From: an uncultured Sphingobacteriaceae bacterium
GTDB lineage: Bacteria > Bacteroidota > Bacteroidia > Sphingobacteriales > Sphingobacteriaceae
Assembly: GCA_937875035.1 (NCBI GenBank)
Contig: CALNCF010000288.1
Location: 1 to 11,210 of the forward strand
Reading direction: 5' to 3'
Length of the DNA: 11,210 bases
Shown here: positions 1 to 6,731 of the stretch, one piece after another
Position numbering within the stretch: position 1 is the first letter of the stretch
Layout of the letters: each line of letters begins with the position of its first letter
The notes under the pieces: model-generated
Seen by the model: the letters and a program-made list of their open reading frames with translations, nothing else
Told to the model about the DNA's origin: nothing
Databases searched by the model: none
Position numbers and translations under genes: made by a program

Positions 1-1667
1 AGCAGGAAAAAAAGAAGCGTACCATCACCCATAAGCAGCGATATTTTTCACCGGATATTTCGCACGACCGGCAGCGGGTAGCCGTGATCCGCATGGATGA
101 TGAGCAGCGCTCATCGGTAGCGATCATAGACATTCGTACCGGGGATATATTACAGCAGATCTCTAATCCCGATGGGTATGAGCTCTCGTACCCGCGCTGG
201 GCGCAGGCAGATGAGAAGATCATCGTTGCCGCTACCCGGGATGGTAAGATGACTCTGCTTTCGTTCAGCCTGCATAACGGAGCACAGGAGGTGCTGCTGA
301 TGCCTGTGAGGCAGATCATCTCTCGCCCCTTTGTGCAGGGCAGGCGTGTATGGTTCTCCTCTTCCGCTTCGGGCATTGATAATATTTATGAGCTTGACCT
401 GGAGAGCGGGAACACGTATCGTCTTAGCGCTGTTGCTTACGGGGCTTATAGCCCAGCCATGGGTACAGATGGGAAGACCCTGGTCTATTCGGAGATCACC
501 GGGAAGGGCCGTTCGCTGAAAGCATTGAACACCGCGGAACAACGGAGCGCGTTCAGTGCATGGACCGATGCGGATAAACAGGCTTACCTGCCCGGAAAGC
601 TGGATGCGGGAAGCAGGGATATCCTGGCTGCCATACCGGATTATTCGTTCGCTGAAAGTAATTACAGACAGCTTCCGCACCTGCTGCGTATTCATTCCTG
701 GAATGCCATCATCAGTGAAAATTCATATGGCTTACGACTCAGCTCGACGAACATCCTGACCAATATGAATGCCGTTGCAGAGGTGGTGTATAACCGCAAC
801 GACCATGCGACATCGTATGCATTGGGATTGCAGTACGCGGGATGGTTCCCGGTGCTCTCGCTTAATGCCGCGAAGATATTGAACCGAAGCTACCTGCAAT
901 ACCGTTCAGACAGCCTGGGGAATGATCGCCTGGAAGAGATCAGCTATAACGAGCAGCAATGGGTAGCCGGTGTTTCCGTACCCCTGTTCGATGTAAAGGG
1001 ACCCTGGCAGCGCAGCCTGTCGGTTTCGGTAAAGGGTACCCTGTCGTCGCTCTATCTCCCGGGCAGCGCTTCGCAGTGGGTAAGCTATATGAACTCATCC
1101 CTGCTGTTCAGCAATTACCTGCGGAAGGCCCGCAAGCAGGTAGCTCCGCGCTGGGGGCAAAGAGTGATGCTGTACGAAGACCGGGGCTTGCAGCATGCAA
1201 GCCGGCAGTATGGGATAGAGGGATCTTTTTATTTTCCGGGGATCCATGTTACGCACAGCCTGCTGCTAAGCCAGGGATTCCAGTCGCGCAGCATCCGTAA
1301 TGTATTCTATAATTTCAGCGATCGTTTTGTGTATGCCAGGGGCTATGAGGCGATCCGGTATAAGGAGGTTTTCCGCAGCGGATTTAATTACCAGTTTCCC
1401 TTGTGCTATCCTGATGCGGGCCTTGCCTCTATCGTATACCTGAGCCGTTTGCGGACCAATATATTTTATGATCACTCCGTATTGAAAGGAACCCTGCAGG
1501 GTAACCTGCTAAACCGTTCGGCAGGGGTCGAGCTTATTGCAGATACGCGCATCATCAATACCGCGCCTCTTACCTTTAATATACGCTGGGCGCAATTGCT
1601 CGATCAGAACCCGGTATCGCCGGGAACACGCTCGCAGTTCAGCCTGAATATCATCCAGCTTTTTTAG
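1..1667 (+). CDS. PD40/TolB-like propeller plus outer-membrane barrel protein, C-terminal part (5' end outside window)
   Basis: The frame is open from the first complete codon at position 3, so the gene starts upstream of the window; the first GTG inside it (84) is not the real start. The visible part is 554 residues. Residues 13-22 read RYFSPDISHD, a PD40-type propeller strand motif, and similar motifs follow at about 59-80 (YPRWAQADEK, then VAATRDG) and 146-162 (YSPAMGTDGKTLVYSE), so several blades of a TolB-like propeller are present. From about residue 229 the sequence changes to alternating polar and hydrophobic stretches with many Tyr, Ser and Asn, and it ends in Phe (NIIQLF), typical of an outer-membrane barrel closing strand. 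I infer an outer-membrane protein with a periplasmic propeller. Substrate and partners cannot be read from the sequence, and an N-terminal domain such as a peptidase could lie outside the window. The gene ends 2 bp from the convergent tag gene. Confidence 0.75.
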   Translation, partial: QEKKKRTITHKQRYFSPDISHDRQRVAVIRMDDEQRSSVAIIDIRTGDILQQISNPDGYELSYPRWAQADEKIIVAATRDGKMTLLSFSLHNGAQEVLLMPVRQIISRPFVQGRRVWFSSSASGIDNIYELDLESGNTYRLSAVAYGAYSPAMGTDGKTLVYSEITGKGRSLKALNTAEQRSAFSAWTDADKQAYLPGKLDAGSRDILAAIPDYSFAESNYRQLPHLLRIHSWNAIISENSYGLRLSSTNILTNMNAVAEVVYNRNDHATSYALGLQYAGWFPVLSLNAAKILNRSYLQYRSDSLGNDRLEEISYNEQQWVAGVSVPLFDVKGPWQRSLSVSVKGTLSSLYLPGSASQWVSYMNSSLLFSNYLRKARKQVAPRWGQRVMLYEDRGLQHASRQYGIEGSFYFPGIHVTHSLLLSQGFQSRSIRNVFYNFSDRFVYARGYEAIRYKEVFRSGFNYQFPLCYPDAGLASIVYLSRLRTNIFYDHSVLKGTLQGNLLNRSAGVELIADTRIINTAPLTFNIRWAQLLDQNPVSPGTRSQFSLNIIQLF

Positions 1668-1669
1668 AG

Positions 1670-2251
1670 CTACGCGCAGAAGCAATCGGCCACATGATCG
1701 TTGATCATACCCGTAGCCTGTAAGTGTGCGTAACAAATGGTGGTACCGAAAAACTTGAAGCCTCTCTTCTTCATGTCGGCGCTGATCCTGTCGGAGATAT
1801 CGTTTCTCGGCGGCACTTCTTTTAAGGTCTTCGGATGGTTGATAAGAGGCTTGCCTCCCGGGAAAAATCCGCAGATATAATTCCGGAAAGAGCCAAACTC
1901 TTCCTGGAGCCCGAGGAATAATTTCGCGTTGCTGATCGCTGCCTGGATCTTCAGCCGGTTGCGTACAATGCCTTCGTTCAGCATTAGCTTTTCTATATCC
2001 TTTTCGGTAAAGCGCGCCACTTTCGCCGCGTCGAAATTCGCAAAAGCCTTACGGTAACCCTCGCGCTTGCGCAACACCGTGATCCAGCTCAGGCCGGCCT
2101 GAGCGCTTTCCAGTACCAGGAACTCGAAAAGGATCTTGTCGTCTGTCACCTCACGACCCCATTCCTCATCGTGATACTTTACATACAGCGGGTCGCTTCC
2201 GCACCATCCGCAGCGGATCTTCTCATCCGTGGTATTTATTGTTTTTGCCAT
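1670..2251 (-). CDS. tag: DNA-3-methyladenine glycosylase I
   Basis: This 193-residue protein is a Tag-family glycosylase, which removes 3-methyladenine from alkylated DNA and starts base excision repair. The family signature is clear: RCGWCGSDPLYVKYHDEEWG near the N-terminus, LESAQAGLSWITVL in the middle and FKFFGTTICYAHLQATG near the C-terminus. The zinc ligands of E. coli Tag (Cys4, His17, His175, Cys179) correspond to Cys14, His27, His186 and Cys190 here. Glu48 and Trp56 match the base-recognition residues Glu38 and Trp46. Length is close to the E. coli protein (187 residues), so the gene is complete. It is the last gene of the trmB operon, 20 bp after the AhpD-like gene, and its stop lies 2 bp from the stop of the convergent propeller-barrel gene, with no obvious terminator hairpin between them. 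Confidence 0.95.
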   Translation of the reverse strand: MAKTINTTDEKIRCGWCGSDPLYVKYHDEEWGREVTDDKILFEFLVLESAQAGLSWITVLRKREGYRKAFANFDAAKVARFTEKDIEKLMLNEGIVRNRLKIQAAISNAKLFLGLQEEFGSFRNYICGFFPGGKPLINHPKTLKEVPPRNDISDRISADMKKRGFKFFGTTICYAHLQATGMINDHVADCFCA

Positions 2252-2271
2252 GTGTACTTGTTCTTTATTGA

Positions 2272-2616
2272 TTATTCCGCGGAGAGCTCATCCCAGTATT
2301 CTACCGCTCTCCTGAAATGAGGGATCACGATGGAGCCGCCTACGAGGTTAGCGATCATGAACACCTCCCAGATCTCCGCGCTGGTCACGCCTTCGTCCTT
2401 ACATTTTCCTAAATGATATTTAATGCAGTCGTCGCAGCGCAATACCATCGAAGCTACCAATCCCAGCAGCTCCTTGGTCTTTACATTCAGCGCGCCCTCG
2501 GCATAGCTGGTCGTATCCAGGTTGAAGAACCGTTTGATGTTGAGGTTGTTTTCTTCCATGATGCGTTCGTTCATCCTCGAACGGTACGCGTTGAACTCTT
2601 CGGTCAGTTTTCCCAT
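2272..2616 (-). CDS. Carboxymuconolactone decarboxylase family protein (AhpD-like)
   Basis: This 114-residue helical protein belongs to the carboxymuconolactone decarboxylase / AhpD superfamily. The stretch KTKELLGLVASMVLRCDDCI followed by KYHLGKCKDEGVT carries the Cys61-x2-Cys64-x3-His68 motif that, in AhpD-type members, forms the redox-active thiol pair of an alkylhydroperoxidase; Glu49 upstream is also typical. The later segment SAEIWEVFMIANLVGGSIVIPH fits the second half of the fold. The presence of both cysteines favours a thiol-peroxidase or disulfide-reductase role over a decarboxylase, but the substrate is unknown. The protein is probably cytoplasmic, as there is no signal peptide. 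The gene starts 5 bp after the alkyltransferase-like gene and is followed by tag, so it is very likely co-transcribed with two alkylation-damage genes. Confidence 0.88.
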   Translation of the reverse strand: MGKLTEEFNAYRSRMNERIMEENNLNIKRFFNLDTTSYAEGALNVKTKELLGLVASMVLRCDDCIKYHLGKCKDEGVTSAEIWEVFMIANLVGGSIVIPHFRRAVEYWDELSAE

Positions 2617-2621
2617 AACAA

Positions 2622-2981
2622 TTATTTCGATGTTCTCTTTTTCTTGCGGAGCTCGGTGTTCGGGTCCCAGAATTTTTCTTTGAAATCAACCACCTGGTTG
2701 TTCTCTACCCGGACATGCTCGTTGTTTAGCAGCTCCTCCATCAGGTCGGGATGAGGAAAGTTGAGCCGGCCGGTGAGCTGCCCGTTGCGGTTCACGACCC
2801 GGTGCGCAGGAATAAAGCCCCGTGTGGTATGCGATGCGTTCATGGCCCAGCCTACCATTCTCGAAGATCCTTTGCTTCCTAAATATTCGGCGATGGCTCC
2901 ATAGGATGTAACGCGCCCGGCAGGAATTTTCCTGACCACATCAAACACCCGTTCAAAGAAATTCTTTTCTTTTTTAGCCAT
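2622..2981 (-). CDS. Alkyltransferase-like protein (MGMT family without the active-site cysteine)
   Basis: This 119-residue protein has the DNA-binding domain of O6-alkylguanine-DNA alkyltransferases: VRKIPAGRVTSYGAIAEYLG at residues 16-35, the arginine finger in SSRMVGWAMN (Arg41), and a C-terminal wing. The alkyl-acceptor motif PCHRV of active enzymes reads PAHRV here (Pro58-Ala59-His60-Arg61); the alanine codon is GCG. It therefore cannot accept the alkyl group and is an alkyltransferase-like (ATL) protein. Known ATLs bind O6-alkylguanine and flag it for nucleotide excision repair. An alanine at this position is also known in a Thermus ATL, while E. coli YbaZ and yeast Atl1 have Trp. The C-terminus is lysine- and arginine-rich (ELRKKKRTSK). 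The gene sits 9 bp after trmB and 5 bp before the AhpD-like gene, in one operon with tag. Confidence 0.92.
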   Translation of the reverse strand: MAKKEKNFFERVFDVVRKIPAGRVTSYGAIAEYLGSKGSSRMVGWAMNASHTTRGFIPAHRVVNRNGQLTGRLNFPHPDLMEELLNNEHVRVENNQVVDFKEKFWDPNTELRKKKRTSK

Positions 2982-2990
2982 CGTACCCGG

Positions 2991-3632
2991 TTAAAAACCG
3001 AATTGAATATAGTTAATATTTTTCCCCTGGTCGCGGTAGATCTTTTCGTAGGTGGTTTGTATCGACAACACTTCATCGGGCAGATCCGATTGGTACAGGT
3101 CGTGGGTATGCTTAATGAGCTTCAGCCCTTCGGATGCGATCACCTCCAGGGTATACTGGTAAAGACCGTCGTTGTCGGTTTTGAGATGTATGATCCCTCC
3201 CGGCTTCAGGATGCGCTGGTATGAATGGATGAAGCGCGGCGCTGTGAGGCGTTTACGGATGCGGCTGATCTGCGGCCGCGGATCAGGAAAGGTGATCCAG
3301 ATTTCCGAAACTTCCTCTTCTCCGAAATGCTCGGCGATCTGCTCGATCTGGGTACGCAGGAAGCCGATGTTCGGAATCTCCTCTTCTAGCGCGGTCTTGG
3401 CGCCCTTCCAGATGCGCGAGCCTTTGATGTCGACCCCAATAAAATTCTTTTCCGGGAAGAATCTTCCCATGCTTACGGTATATTCGCCTCGTCCGCAGCC
3501 CAGCTCCAATACAAGAGGCTGGTCGTTCCTGAAAAAATTTTCTCCCCACTTTCCTTTGTGAGCGGTATCCAGTTCCACTACATTTGGAAATGTGGCGATG
3601 GCTGCAAAACGGATTAACTTATCTTTTCCCAA
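2991..3632 (-). CDS. trmB: tRNA (guanine-N7-)-methyltransferase
   Basis: TrmB uses S-adenosylmethionine to make 7-methylguanosine at position 46 of the tRNA variable loop. Numbered on the longer open frame from 3653, the SAM-binding motif is LELGCGRGEY at 49-58, followed by FIGVDIKGSRIWKGAK (71-86, acidic ribose-binding Asp75) and IWITFPDPRP (118-127), the family hallmark close to the FPDPWPK of other members. The C-terminal TDN and TTYEK segments also fit. The start is uncertain. The open frame reaches a TTG at 3653, but I prefer the TTG at 3632, because family members usually begin with M-G-x-K-K-L just before a conserved RF, matching GKDKLIRF here, and because the 3653 TTG is part of a promoter-like box. 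The preferred form is 213 residues. It is the first gene of the operon with the ATL, AhpD-like and tag genes, divergent from the membrane-protein gene at 3677. Confidence 0.93.
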   Translation of the reverse strand: MGKDKLIRFAAIATFPNVVELDTAHKGKWGENFFRNDQPLVLELGCGRGEYTVSMGRFFPEKNFIGVDIKGSRIWKGAKTALEEEIPNIGFLRTQIEQIAEHFGEEEVSEIWITFPDPRPQISRIRKRLTAPRFIHSYQRILKPGGIIHLKTDNDGLYQYTLEVIASEGLKLIKHTHDLYQSDLPDEVLSIQTTYEKIYRDQGKNINYIQFGF

Positions 3633-3650
3633 TTTTTTATATTTAAAAGG

Positions 3651-3658
3651 CAAAAATA
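3651..3658 (-). promoter_or_regulatory. Candidate -7 promoter element for the trmB operon
   Basis: On the minus strand the sequence TATTTTTG matches the Bacteroidota -7 consensus TAnnTTTG at every fixed base. Transcription would begin a few bases downstream, around 3645, giving a short leader to a TTG start at 3632. No good TTTG-like -33 element is seen at 19-21 bp; the nearest is TTTC at a 23-bp spacing, inside the start of the divergent gene. The region is AT-rich, so a chance match is possible. Confidence 0.4.
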
Positions 3659-3676
3659 ATTCTTTGATTCTATATT

Positions 3677-5686
3677 ATGATGAAAGATCTGAAGCTGGTA
3701 TTAAATGATATTCAACACAACGGGCATACCGGCAGCCAGGAGTACCTGGTCCGGCTGATCGATTACATCCGTCCTCATGATCCCGGGGCCGCTATGCTTG
3801 CCGAAGAGCGGATCCGCGAGTTGGTCGTGCTCCTGCACCAGGATGAAGATCACCGGAAAGCCTTCTCCATGTATGTGGTCCGGCTGATCGTTTCCAAGAA
3901 TCATATCAGGCTGCTGACCGAGCTGGGGATCTCGGCCAACGCGGGTTTCTTTTCTGAGCTGCTGCGTCGTTTCAATGAAAAGATCCTGCCCCCGCTCATC
4001 GACAAGAATGAGCTGCTCGACCTGCTCGAAGATCTTTTCCGTCGCCCGAACGACTACATCTGGGTAGAGCAGGTAAACGACCTGGTATGGACAGAGCTTT
4101 TTGAGCTGATCCGCTTCGGAACAAAAAAGAATCCGCAGATCTTCGACGAATTCTATATCCCGGTGATGGCTTCCATCCCCATCATTGCGAACCGTATTTC
4201 GGCCTTAGGTCTCGACCGCGACCTGATCACCCGCCTTCCTCATCTCGAAAAATACAACTCTTCCTTTTTAATGCTTCCGCAGGAGGTCTTTAATTATATA
4301 GAGCTGGTGAAGAACCAGGTGGCCGAAGAAGTATTGCAGGAGCATTACCGCCAGCTGAAGGTGATCATCAAGCAATGCCAGGACCAGTTGAACCTGATCC
4401 GGAAGAACCAACCCAAAGACGGGGTAAGCATTACGGTGGTGTATCTCTTGCTGCGAATCCAGCAGAACCTCGAACGCCTCAATGTACTGCTGGGCTTTAC
4501 GCAGCCCGGCGATCATAAAAAGGAAGCGGTACGTTTCTTTAAGGCTTTGGTGAAAGCGGAGAACAAGAAGCACGGGATCCGTGAGCACATTCGCAGCAAT
4601 ACCAATTTGCTGGCGTACCAGATCGTGGAGCATACGAGCCAGACCGGTGAGCATTATATCAGCAATACTCCTAAGGAATATTTTAAATTCCTGTGGAAGT
4701 CTATGGGCGGAGGACTCATCATTGTATTCGTAACCTGGATCAAGTTCCTTATCAGCTATGTAAAATTCGCGCCGCTTACCGAAGGGTTCTGGTACAGCAT
4801 CAACTATTCCCTGGGCTTTGTAGGGATCTATGCATCGGGAACGACACTCGCAACCAAGCAGCCCGCCATGACGGCCTCGGCGTTAGCCGGCTCGCTCGAT
4901 TCGAGGAAGAAGGAGGTGGATACGGATAACGCGGTCGAGCTGATCATCAAGATGGCGCGCAGCCAGTTTGTTTCCTTCTTCGGCAACCTCATTATTGTAA
5001 TACCCGTGGGTTACCTCATTGCCTGGTTCTATTACCAGTATACCGGCGATTATATCGTGCACCAGGGTAAGGCGATGAAGGTGATGGTTGATAATAATGC
5101 CTTCACCTCTATGTGTATAATTTATGGCGCCGTAACGGGAGTATTCCTCTTCCTTTCGGGGCTGATCTCAGGATATTATGATAACAAGGTCGACTATAAT
5201 AAGATCCCCCAGCGGATCCGTGAGCATAAAGGACTGAAACGCTATTTCCCGCAAGGGCTGATCGACAAGGTCAGCAGCTATGTGGACGATCACCTGGGCG
5301 GTATCGTTGGGAATGTGTTCCTGGGGTTCTGCCTCGGGCTGGCGCCTGCCATCGGCGCGGTTACCGGCTTGCCCCTGGATGTGCGGCATATTACCCTCGC
5401 GGGTTGCAGCACGGCGATGTCGGCCTTTACGCTTGGCGACCAGGTAACAGGGGAGATGATCTTCGGTGTGGCGATGGGCGTAAGCGGGATCGGGCTGATG
5501 AACTTCGTGGTAAGCTTCGGGCTGACCTTGTTCGTAGCCGTGAAGTCGCGCAAGATGAACTTTACCCAGACCGGTGAGCTCATCAATAAAGTATTCGCGA
5601 GGCTGATCGTAAGCCCCGGCGAGTTTTTTTATCCGCCTGTAAAAAGAGTTGTATCTTTGCCCGATAGTAATCATCAACAGAAATAA
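3677..5686 (+). CDS. Multi-pass membrane protein of the 'site-specific recombinase' family (PF10136-like)
   Basis: This 669-residue protein has two parts. Residues 1 to about 335 look soluble, helical and leucine- and charge-rich (for example KNELLDLLEDLFRRPNDYIW). Residues 343 to about 618 hold around six hydrophobic segments, near 343-361, 371-393, 431-456, 475-500, 541-565 and 594-618, with well-kept glycine-rich stretches such as GNVFLGFCLGLAPAIGAVTG and TLAGCSTAMSAFTLGDQVTG. This matches my memory of the bacterial family labelled 'site-specific recombinase' (SpecificRecomb, gonococcal Gcr). The name is old and poorly supported: I see no serine- or tyrosine-recombinase catalytic motif, and the architecture is that of an inner-membrane protein of unknown function. 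Two ATG codons lie in tandem (3677, 3680); the first is used here. It is divergent from trmB, with only 44 bp between the preferred starts. The last bases also contain a likely promoter for the next gene. Confidence 0.82.
   Translation: MMKDLKLVLNDIQHNGHTGSQEYLVRLIDYIRPHDPGAAMLAEERIRELVVLLHQDEDHRKAFSMYVVRLIVSKNHIRLLTELGISANAGFFSELLRRFNEKILPPLIDKNELLDLLEDLFRRPNDYIWVEQVNDLVWTELFELIRFGTKKNPQIFDEFYIPVMASIPIIANRISALGLDRDLITRLPHLEKYNSSFLMLPQEVFNYIELVKNQVAEEVLQEHYRQLKVIIKQCQDQLNLIRKNQPKDGVSITVVYLLLRIQQNLERLNVLLGFTQPGDHKKEAVRFFKALVKAENKKHGIREHIRSNTNLLAYQIVEHTSQTGEHYISNTPKEYFKFLWKSMGGGLIIVFVTWIKFLISYVKFAPLTEGFWYSINYSLGFVGIYASGTTLATKQPAMTASALAGSLDSRKKEVDTDNAVELIIKMARSQFVSFFGNLIIVIPVGYLIAWFYYQYTGDYIVHQGKAMKVMVDNNAFTSMCIIYGAVTGVFLFLSGLISGYYDNKVDYNKIPQRIREHKGLKRYFPQGLIDKVSSYVDDHLGGIVGNVFLGFCLGLAPAIGAVTGLPLDVRHITLAGCSTAMSAFTLGDQVTGEMIFGVAMGVSGIGLMNFVVSFGLTLFVAVKSRKMNFTQTGELINKVFARLIVSPGEFFYPPVKRVVSLPDSNHQQK
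5627..5659 (+). promoter_or_regulatory. Likely promoter for GDP-L-fucose synthase, inside the end of the upstream gene
   Basis: TATCTTTG at 5652-5659 is a full match to the Bacteroidota -7 consensus TAnnTTTG. A T-rich stretch at 5624-5630 offers a weak -33 element (TTTT or TTTA) at 20-21 bp spacing. Predicted transcription starts near 5665, within the last codons of the membrane-protein gene, leaving a leader of roughly 65 bases before the ATG at 5730. This would uncouple fcl from the upstream gene. No experimental support is available. Confidence 0.5.
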
Positions 5687-5706
5687 TTAGCCGTTTATTT
5701 TTTGAG

Positions 5707-5721
5707 GTTCCTTACAGGAAC
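5707..5721 (+). promoter_or_regulatory. Shine-Dalgarno-like AGGAA inside a small hairpin before fcl
   Basis: AGGAA at 5716-5720 lies 9 bases before the ATG at 5730, one of the few recognisable Shine-Dalgarno-like sequences in the window. It is the 3' arm of a 5-bp inverted repeat (GTTCC, loop TTACA, GGAAC), so folding would hide it. The stem is short and may have no regulatory role. Confidence 0.3.
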
Positions 5722-5729
5722 GCACGTAT

Positions 5730-6653
5730 ATGAATAAGGATTCCAGAATATATATAGCCGGGCACCGGGGAATGGTAGGCTCCGCGATCTACCGTAAGCT
5801 GCAACAGGAAGGCCACCATAACCTGCTGGTACGTACTTCCAAAGAAATGGATTTGCGTAACCAGGATGAGGTAGCCGCGTTCTTCGAAAAAGAAAAGCCG
5901 GAATTTGTATTCCTGGCCGCTGCCAAGGTAGGCGGTATCGTAGCGAACAATACGTACCGCGCTGATTTTATATATGAGAACCTGCAGATCCAGAACAACG
6001 TGATCCACCAGGCCTATGTGCATGGTGTGGAGAAGCTGATGTTCCTGGGTTCTTCCTGCATTTACCCGAAGCTGGCTCCGCAGCCCCTGAAGGAAGAATA
6101 CCTTTTAACCGGTTTGCTGGAACATACCAACGAGCCCTACGCGATCGCGAAGATCGCCGGGATCAAGATGTGCGAGGCTTACCGCGACCAGTATGGCTGT
6201 AACTTTATTTCGGTGATGCCGACCAACCTGTACGGGATCAACGATAATTATCACCCGGAGAACTCACACGTATTGCCTGCGCTGATCCGCAAATTCCACG
6301 AAGCGAAGAAGAATGAAAAGCCATTCGTAGAGATCTGGGGTACAGGAGAGCCGAAACGGGAGTTCCTGTTTTCCGACGACCTGGCATCGGCCTGCTATTT
6401 CCTGATGCAGCATTATAACGAGCCTCAATTCATCAATGTGGGTACAGGGCATGATATTTCCATTAAGGAGCTGGCAGAGCTGGTGATGCGCATTATTGGC
6501 TACGAGGGTGCGTTGAGGTTTGATACCACCCGCCCGGATGGTACGCCGCGCAAGCTGATGGATGTAACGAAGCTTCATTCACTTGGCTGGAAGCACCAGG
6601 TAGAGCTGGCAGAAGGCATTGAACGTGCCTATGAAGATTTTATCTCTAAATAA
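5730..6653 (+). CDS. fcl: GDP-L-fucose synthase
   Basis: This 307-residue short-chain dehydrogenase/reductase converts GDP-4-keto-6-deoxymannose to GDP-L-fucose by epimerisation and NADPH-dependent reduction, in the cytoplasm, supplying fucose for surface polysaccharide or glycoprotein. The nucleotide-binding motif is GHRGMVGSAI (residues 11-20). The catalytic residues of the E. coli enzyme (Ser107, Cys109, Tyr136, Lys140, His179) map to Ser108 and Cys110 in GSSCIYP, Tyr137 and Lys141 in YAIAK, and His180 in NSHVLPA. The GEPKREFLFSDDLA segment is typical of the family, and length is close to normal. The partner gene gmd, which makes the substrate, is not in the window. The start is the ATG at 5730, supported by AGGAA nearby. 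A strong terminator follows 15 bp after the stop. Confidence 0.96.
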   Translation: MNKDSRIYIAGHRGMVGSAIYRKLQQEGHHNLLVRTSKEMDLRNQDEVAAFFEKEKPEFVFLAAAKVGGIVANNTYRADFIYENLQIQNNVIHQAYVHGVEKLMFLGSSCIYPKLAPQPLKEEYLLTGLLEHTNEPYAIAKIAGIKMCEAYRDQYGCNFISVMPTNLYGINDNYHPENSHVLPALIRKFHEAKKNEKPFVEIWGTGEPKREFLFSDDLASACYFLMQHYNEPQFINVGTGHDISIKELAELVMRIIGYEGALRFDTTRPDGTPRKLMDVTKLHSLGWKHQVELAEGIERAYEDFISK

Positions 6654-6668
6654 ACACATATGGAGATC

Positions 6669-6706
6669 CCATAAAAAAAGCCCGCTTATGCGGGCCTTTT
6701 TTATGG
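6669..6706. terminator. Bidirectional rho-independent terminator between fcl and the barrel gene
   Basis: The stem GCCCGC / GCGGGC (6680-6685, 6690-6695) closes a TTAT loop and is flanked by an A-run on the left and a T-run on the right. Including the flanks, CCATAAAAAA pairs with TTTTTTATGG, with a single A/C mismatch between stem and flank. Both strands therefore give a GC hairpin followed by a U-run, fitting its place between two convergent genes. Confidence 0.92.
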
Positions 6707-6731
6707 GCATTATTGGGTTAAATAGTAATGC

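Noticed and set aside
150..695. A 181-codon open frame antisense to the propeller-barrel gene
   Set aside because: The composition is unlike a real protein, there is no motif, and it lies fully inside a well-supported gene; it is a by-product of codon bias.
5168..5677. A 169-codon antisense open frame inside the membrane-protein gene
   Set aside because: It is rich in His, Arg and Gln without domain signs, and the opposite strand encodes clear membrane segments.
3677..5686. Literal recombinase or mobile-element role for the PF10136-like protein
   Set aside because: There is no catalytic motif, no flanking inverted or direct repeats, and multiple membrane segments; the neighbours are housekeeping genes.
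6707..6731. GCATTA / TAATGC inverted repeat after the bidirectional terminator
   Set aside because: It is a 6-bp AT-rich stem with a 13-base loop next to a far stronger terminator, most likely chance.
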